A stretch of 64,000 nucleotides of DNA, taken from contig NZ_CP119758.1 of assembly GCF_029323795.1 (NCBI RefSeq), forward strand, positions 558,001 through 622,000, given 5' to 3'. This DNA is from Zobellia alginiliquefaciens (GTDB taxonomy: Bacteria > Bacteroidota > Bacteroidia > Flavobacteriales > Flavobacteriaceae). Numbering within the stretch: position 1 is the first letter of the stretch; every line of letters starts with the position of its first letter. The notes under the pieces are model-generated. The model worked only from the letters and a program-made list of their open reading frames with translations, was not told the DNA's origin and ran no database searches. A program made the position numbers and the translations under genes. Positions 62,301-64,000 of this stretch are shown here, piece by piece.

Positions 62301-64000
62301 ATTCGCTCAAATAGGAACTCATGATTCCGGTGGGACTTGGTCACCGGCGATGGCAGGTGCGGGAACCTATACCTACACCGTTGCAGCTACCTCTCCCTGT
62401 ACAGTTGACGACACTGCAGAAGTAACCGTGACCGAACAACCTTTACCGAATGCGGGTACAGACGGTACTTTGACCATTTGCGAGGGAACGACAGTCACAG
62501 AATCCGAACTATTCGCTCAAATAGGAACTCATGATTCCGGTGGAACTTGGTCACCGACGATGGGCGGTGCCGGAACCTATACTTATACTGTTGCGGCTAC
62601 CTCACCCTGTACAATTGACGACACTTCGGAAGTAATCGTGACCGAACAACCCTTACCGAATGCGGGTACCGATGGTACGTTGACCGTTTGCGAAGGAACT
62701 ACCGTAACAGAAGCCGAGCTATTCGCTCAAATAGGAACTCATGATTCCGGTGGAACTTGGTCACCGGCGATGGGCGGTGCCGGAACCTATACCTACACAG
62801 TTGAGGCTACCTCACCCTGTACAGTTGAGGCTACCTCACCCTGTACAGTTGACGATACTTCGGAAGTTGTGGTGACCGAACAACCTTTACCAAATGCAGG
62901 TGCCGATGGTGCTTTGACCATTTGCGAAGGAACAACAGTCACAGAATCCGAGCTATTCGCTCAAATAGGAGCTCATGATGCCGGCGGGACTTGGTCTCCA
63001 TCAATGGGCGGTGCCGGAACCTATACCTACACTGTTGCAGCTACCTCACCCTGCACCGTTGACGACACCACTGAAGTAACCGTGACCGAACAACCCTTAC
63101 CGAATGCGGGTACCGATGGTGCTTTGACAATATGTGAAGGAACAACTGTCACAGAATCCGAATTATTTGCTCAACTAGGTTCTCCAAATTCTGGCGGAAC
63201 ATGGTCACCGGCAATGGGCGGTGCCGGAACCTATACCTACACTGTTGCGGCTAACTCTCCCTGTACCGTTGACGACACCGCTGAAGTAATTGTGACCGAA
63301 CAACCGTTACCGAATGCGGGTACGGATGGTACGTTGACAATCTGTGAAGGAACTACCGTAACAGAAGCCGAATTATTCGCTCAAATAGAAACTCATGATT
63401 CCGGTGGAACTTGGTCACCGGCAATGGGCGGTGCGGGAACCTATACTTATACCGTAACAGCAACTTCGCCTTGTACAACTGATGATACCTCCCAAGTCGT
63501 GGTATCAGAACAACCCTTACCGAATGCCGGAACCGATGGTACGTTGACAATCTGTGAAGGAACTACCATAACAGAAGCCGAGCTATTCGCTCAAATAGGA
63601 GCTCATGATGCCGGTGGGACTTGGTCACCGGCAATGAGCGGTGCGGGAACCTATACTTACACCGTAACAGCAACTTCGCCTTGTACAACTGATGATACCT
63701 CCCAAGTCGTGGTATCAGAACAACCCTTACCGAATGCCGGGACCGATGGTACGTTGACAATCTGTGAAGGAACTACCATAACAGAAGCCGAGCTATTCGC
63801 TCAAATAGGAGCTCATGATGCCGGCGGGACTTGGTCACCGGCGATGGGCGGTGCGGGAACCTATACTTATACCGTAACAGCAACTTCGCCTTGTACAACT
63901 GATGATACTTCGGAAGTTGTGGTGACCGAACAACCTTTACCAAATGCAGGTGCCGATGGTGCTTTGACCATTTGCGAAGGAACGACCGTAACAGAAGCCG
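59362..64000 (+). CDS. Giant repeat-rich cell-surface adhesin, N-terminal part (partial)
   Basis: The frame stays open from TTG 59362 to the window edge, 1546 codons so far. MANRFKKFFGALLVFMLAYS followed by ATAQ is a signal peptide, which fixes the start; the only inner ATG lies inside it. Residues 24-225 are a Ser/Gly-rich, unrecognised domain with four Cys. Residues about 230-366 are a DUF11-like domain (VTKTAVENFSTPINVGNTVD, then DDGIDTDGNVEDDPT). Residues about 371-463 resemble a cadherin/Ig-like domain (EEDTIDINVLSNDNFGG, GYTGSDSFVYGIRDSKG). From residue 464 onward stand tandem 70-residue repeats. Probably a T9SS cargo with a C-terminal sorting domain outside the window. Confidence 0.85.
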   Translation, partial: MANRFKKFFGALLVFMLAYSATAQQTTNWTQVSPSIWESVTNDGLVRVECRVADGVTILGAETMGCTSAATYSDPAVFGSPSLEISASSLNDGNLNFHFFDALTGDPVYIVNPILHADKVGTISVVPLFSGTATANFNFLNGTWSELSSNGPIFRSTPNLFNLDDNSIILSLGGECINGTNLGTAGGSLEVNKVTESIQMSVEVIGGLLSILNASDEVEFVLSDLIIADPKIEVTKTAVENFSTPINVGNTVDYTIIVENTGNVTLDNIDLTDTFTDVNSNSLTLTNGPTFDSSSLGSAEGTLLPGETVTYLASFTLTTPVMDAGGVINQINSISDSPYGTDDVNDTSDDGIDTDGNVEDDPTISYFPTTEDDTAIVCEEDTIDINVLSNDNFGGNAPASGSIFIVTSASSGIAVVDNNGTPSTPTDDSISYTSATGYTGSDSFVYGIRDSKGYEQHATVTISEQAFPNAGADGTLTICEGTTVTEAELFAQIGTHDAGGTWSPAMGGAGTYTYTVAATSPCTVDDTAEVVVTEQPLPNAGTDGALTICEGTTVTEAELFAQIGTHDSSGTWSPAMGGAATYIYTVTATSPCTLDDTAEVIVTEQPLPNAGTDGALTICQGETVNETQLFNQLGGSPDSSGTWSPAMGGAGTYTYTVTATSPCTTDDTSEVVVTEQPLPNAGTDGTLTICEGTTVTEAELFAQIGTHDSGGTWSPAMGGAGTYIYTVAATPPCTVDDTAEVTVTEQPLPNAGTDSTLTICEGTTVTEFELFAQIGTHDSGGTWSPAMGGAGTYTYTVAATSPCTVDDTAEVLVTEQPLPNAGTDGMLTICEGTTVTEAELFAHIGTHDSGGTWSPTMGGAGTYTYTVAATSPCTVDDTAEVIVTEQPLPNAGTDGTLTICEGTTVTESQLFAQLGAPDSGGTWSPAMSGAGTYTYTLTATSPCTTDDTAEVIVTEQQLPNAGTDGTLTICEGTTVTEAELFAQIGTHDSGGTWSPAMAGAGTYTYTVAATSPCTVDDTAEVTVTEQPLPNAGTDGTLTICEGTTVTESELFAQIGTHDSGGTWSPTMGGAGTYTYTVAATSPCTIDDTSEVIVTEQPLPNAGTDGTLTVCEGTTVTEAELFAQIGTHDSGGTWSPAMGGAGTYTYTVEATSPCTVEATSPCTVDDTSEVVVTEQPLPNAGADGALTICEGTTVTESELFAQIGAHDAGGTWSPSMGGAGTYTYTVAATSPCTVDDTTEVTVTEQPLPNAGTDGALTICEGTTVTESELFAQLGSPNSGGTWSPAMGGAGTYTYTVAANSPCTVDDTAEVIVTEQPLPNAGTDGTLTICEGTTVTEAELFAQIETHDSGGTWSPAMGGAGTYTYTVTATSPCTTDDTSQVVVSEQPLPNAGTDGTLTICEGTTITEAELFAQIGAHDAGGTWSPAMSGAGTYTYTVTATSPCTTDDTSQVVVSEQPLPNAGTDGTLTICEGTTITEAELFAQIGAHDAGGTWSPAMGGAGTYTYTVTATSPCTTDDTSEVVVTEQPLPNAGADGALTICEGTTVTEA
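60751..64000 (+). repeat. Tandem 210-bp repeats in the adhesin gene (15 full units, 16th cut)
   Basis: The codon that starts the GTLTIC-type core lies at 60781, 60991, 61201, 61414, 61624, 61834, 62044, 62254, 62464, 62674, 62908, 63118, 63328, 63538, 63748 and 63958. Spacing is 210 bp except after the third unit (213 bp, one extra residue) and the tenth (234 bp). The unit has PNAGTDGTLTICEGTTVTEA and GGTWSPAMGGAGTYTYTVAA, then TSPCT. Each unit has two Cys. Confidence 0.95.
62797..62844 (+). repeat. 24-bp micro-duplication inside repeat unit 10
   Basis: ACAGTTGAGGCTACCTCACC and four more bases occur at 62797-62820 and again at 62821-62844, in frame. It adds eight residues (TVEATSPC repeated) and one extra Cys to the unit, which explains the 234-bp spacing there. 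Confidence 0.92.

Noticed and set aside
61250-63760. Several minus-strand open frames of about 65 codons starting MSTYHRFRHSV-like, repeated along the adhesin gene
   Set aside because: They are the complement of the 210-bp repeats, so they recur only because the plus-strand repeat does. The plus frame is open for 1546 codons with a signal peptide.
60751-64000. Regular 210-bp periodicity that might look like a CRISPR or satellite array
   Set aside because: The period is a multiple of three, variation is mostly silent or conservative, there are no unique spacers, and the protein reading is continuous.

Overview
This window is a chromosome segment from a member of the Bacteroidota, almost certainly a marine Flavobacteriaceae of the Zobellia/Maribacter type. 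The class-level call rests on a PorP/SprF protein of the type IX secretion system, a flavobacterial 1120-aa SecA without a C-terminal zinc motif, DUF2911, DUF4105 and DUF5606 proteins, lipoproteins with Cys-Ser-Ser-Asp-Asp starts, promoters of the TTG/TAnnTTTG kind and AT-rich intergenic DNA. The genus is inference. I saw no rRNA, tRNA, CRISPR array, transposase or phage gene.

Layout. 1-10.3 kb is housekeeping: the tail of tatC, lptB, pssA, a DUF4105 membrane protein, an ABC-F ATPase, a shrunken methyltransferase relative, a cobalamin adenosyltransferase and secA. 10.5-16 kb holds three paralogous membrane histidine kinases (HisKA_2 type) with a Tat-exported Gfo/Idh/MocA oxidoreductase inserted between the second and third. 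16.4-17.7 kb is a 420-bp duplication, each copy carrying a 79-aa secreted protein and a well conserved leader. 18-26.8 kb has a malectin-like lipoprotein, msrA, an ECF sigma/anti-sigma operon, galM, ohr, a DUF2911 gene, meaB and a dolichol-phosphate-type glycosyltransferase. 26.8-31.5 kb (minus strand) has a GT39 glycosyltransferase, a PAP2 phosphatase, a MATE transporter and mazG. 31.6-33.4 kb is a two-gene sugar unit (Tat-exported isomerase, SMP-30 lipoprotein). 33.4-39.2 kb is a complete tripartite RND efflux operon.

40-44.5 kb runs on the plus strand: DUF1569 protein, aquaporin/glycerol facilitator, alpha/beta hydrolase, SGNH hydrolase and GH20 hexosaminidase. The last three are exported and closely spaced, which suggests breakdown of acylated amino-sugar glycans. 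44.6-46.8 kb (minus) is a possible light-signalling set: BLUF protein, PAS histidine kinase, single-domain response regulator. 47-48.5 kb (minus) is ruvX-def-DUF5606; 48.7 kb is dapD. 49.8-55.8 kb is six collinear glycosyltransferases (two paralogous GT2, four GT4) for a surface glycan, probably LPS core, followed by tsaC and a CCA-adding enzyme gene. 58-64 kb pairs a PorP/SprF gene with the first 1546 codons of a giant adhesin that leaves the window inside its sixteenth 70-aa repeat.

Points most worth a second look: the kinase triplet, in which one member has Lys in place of the metal-binding Asn of the N-box and all three share a GGINSPF membrane motif; the duplicated small gene whose leader is at least as conserved as its coding part; the 48-bp tandem duplication that copies the end of one gene and the start codon of meaB; the BLUF/kinase/regulator set; and the mosaic adhesin repeats.
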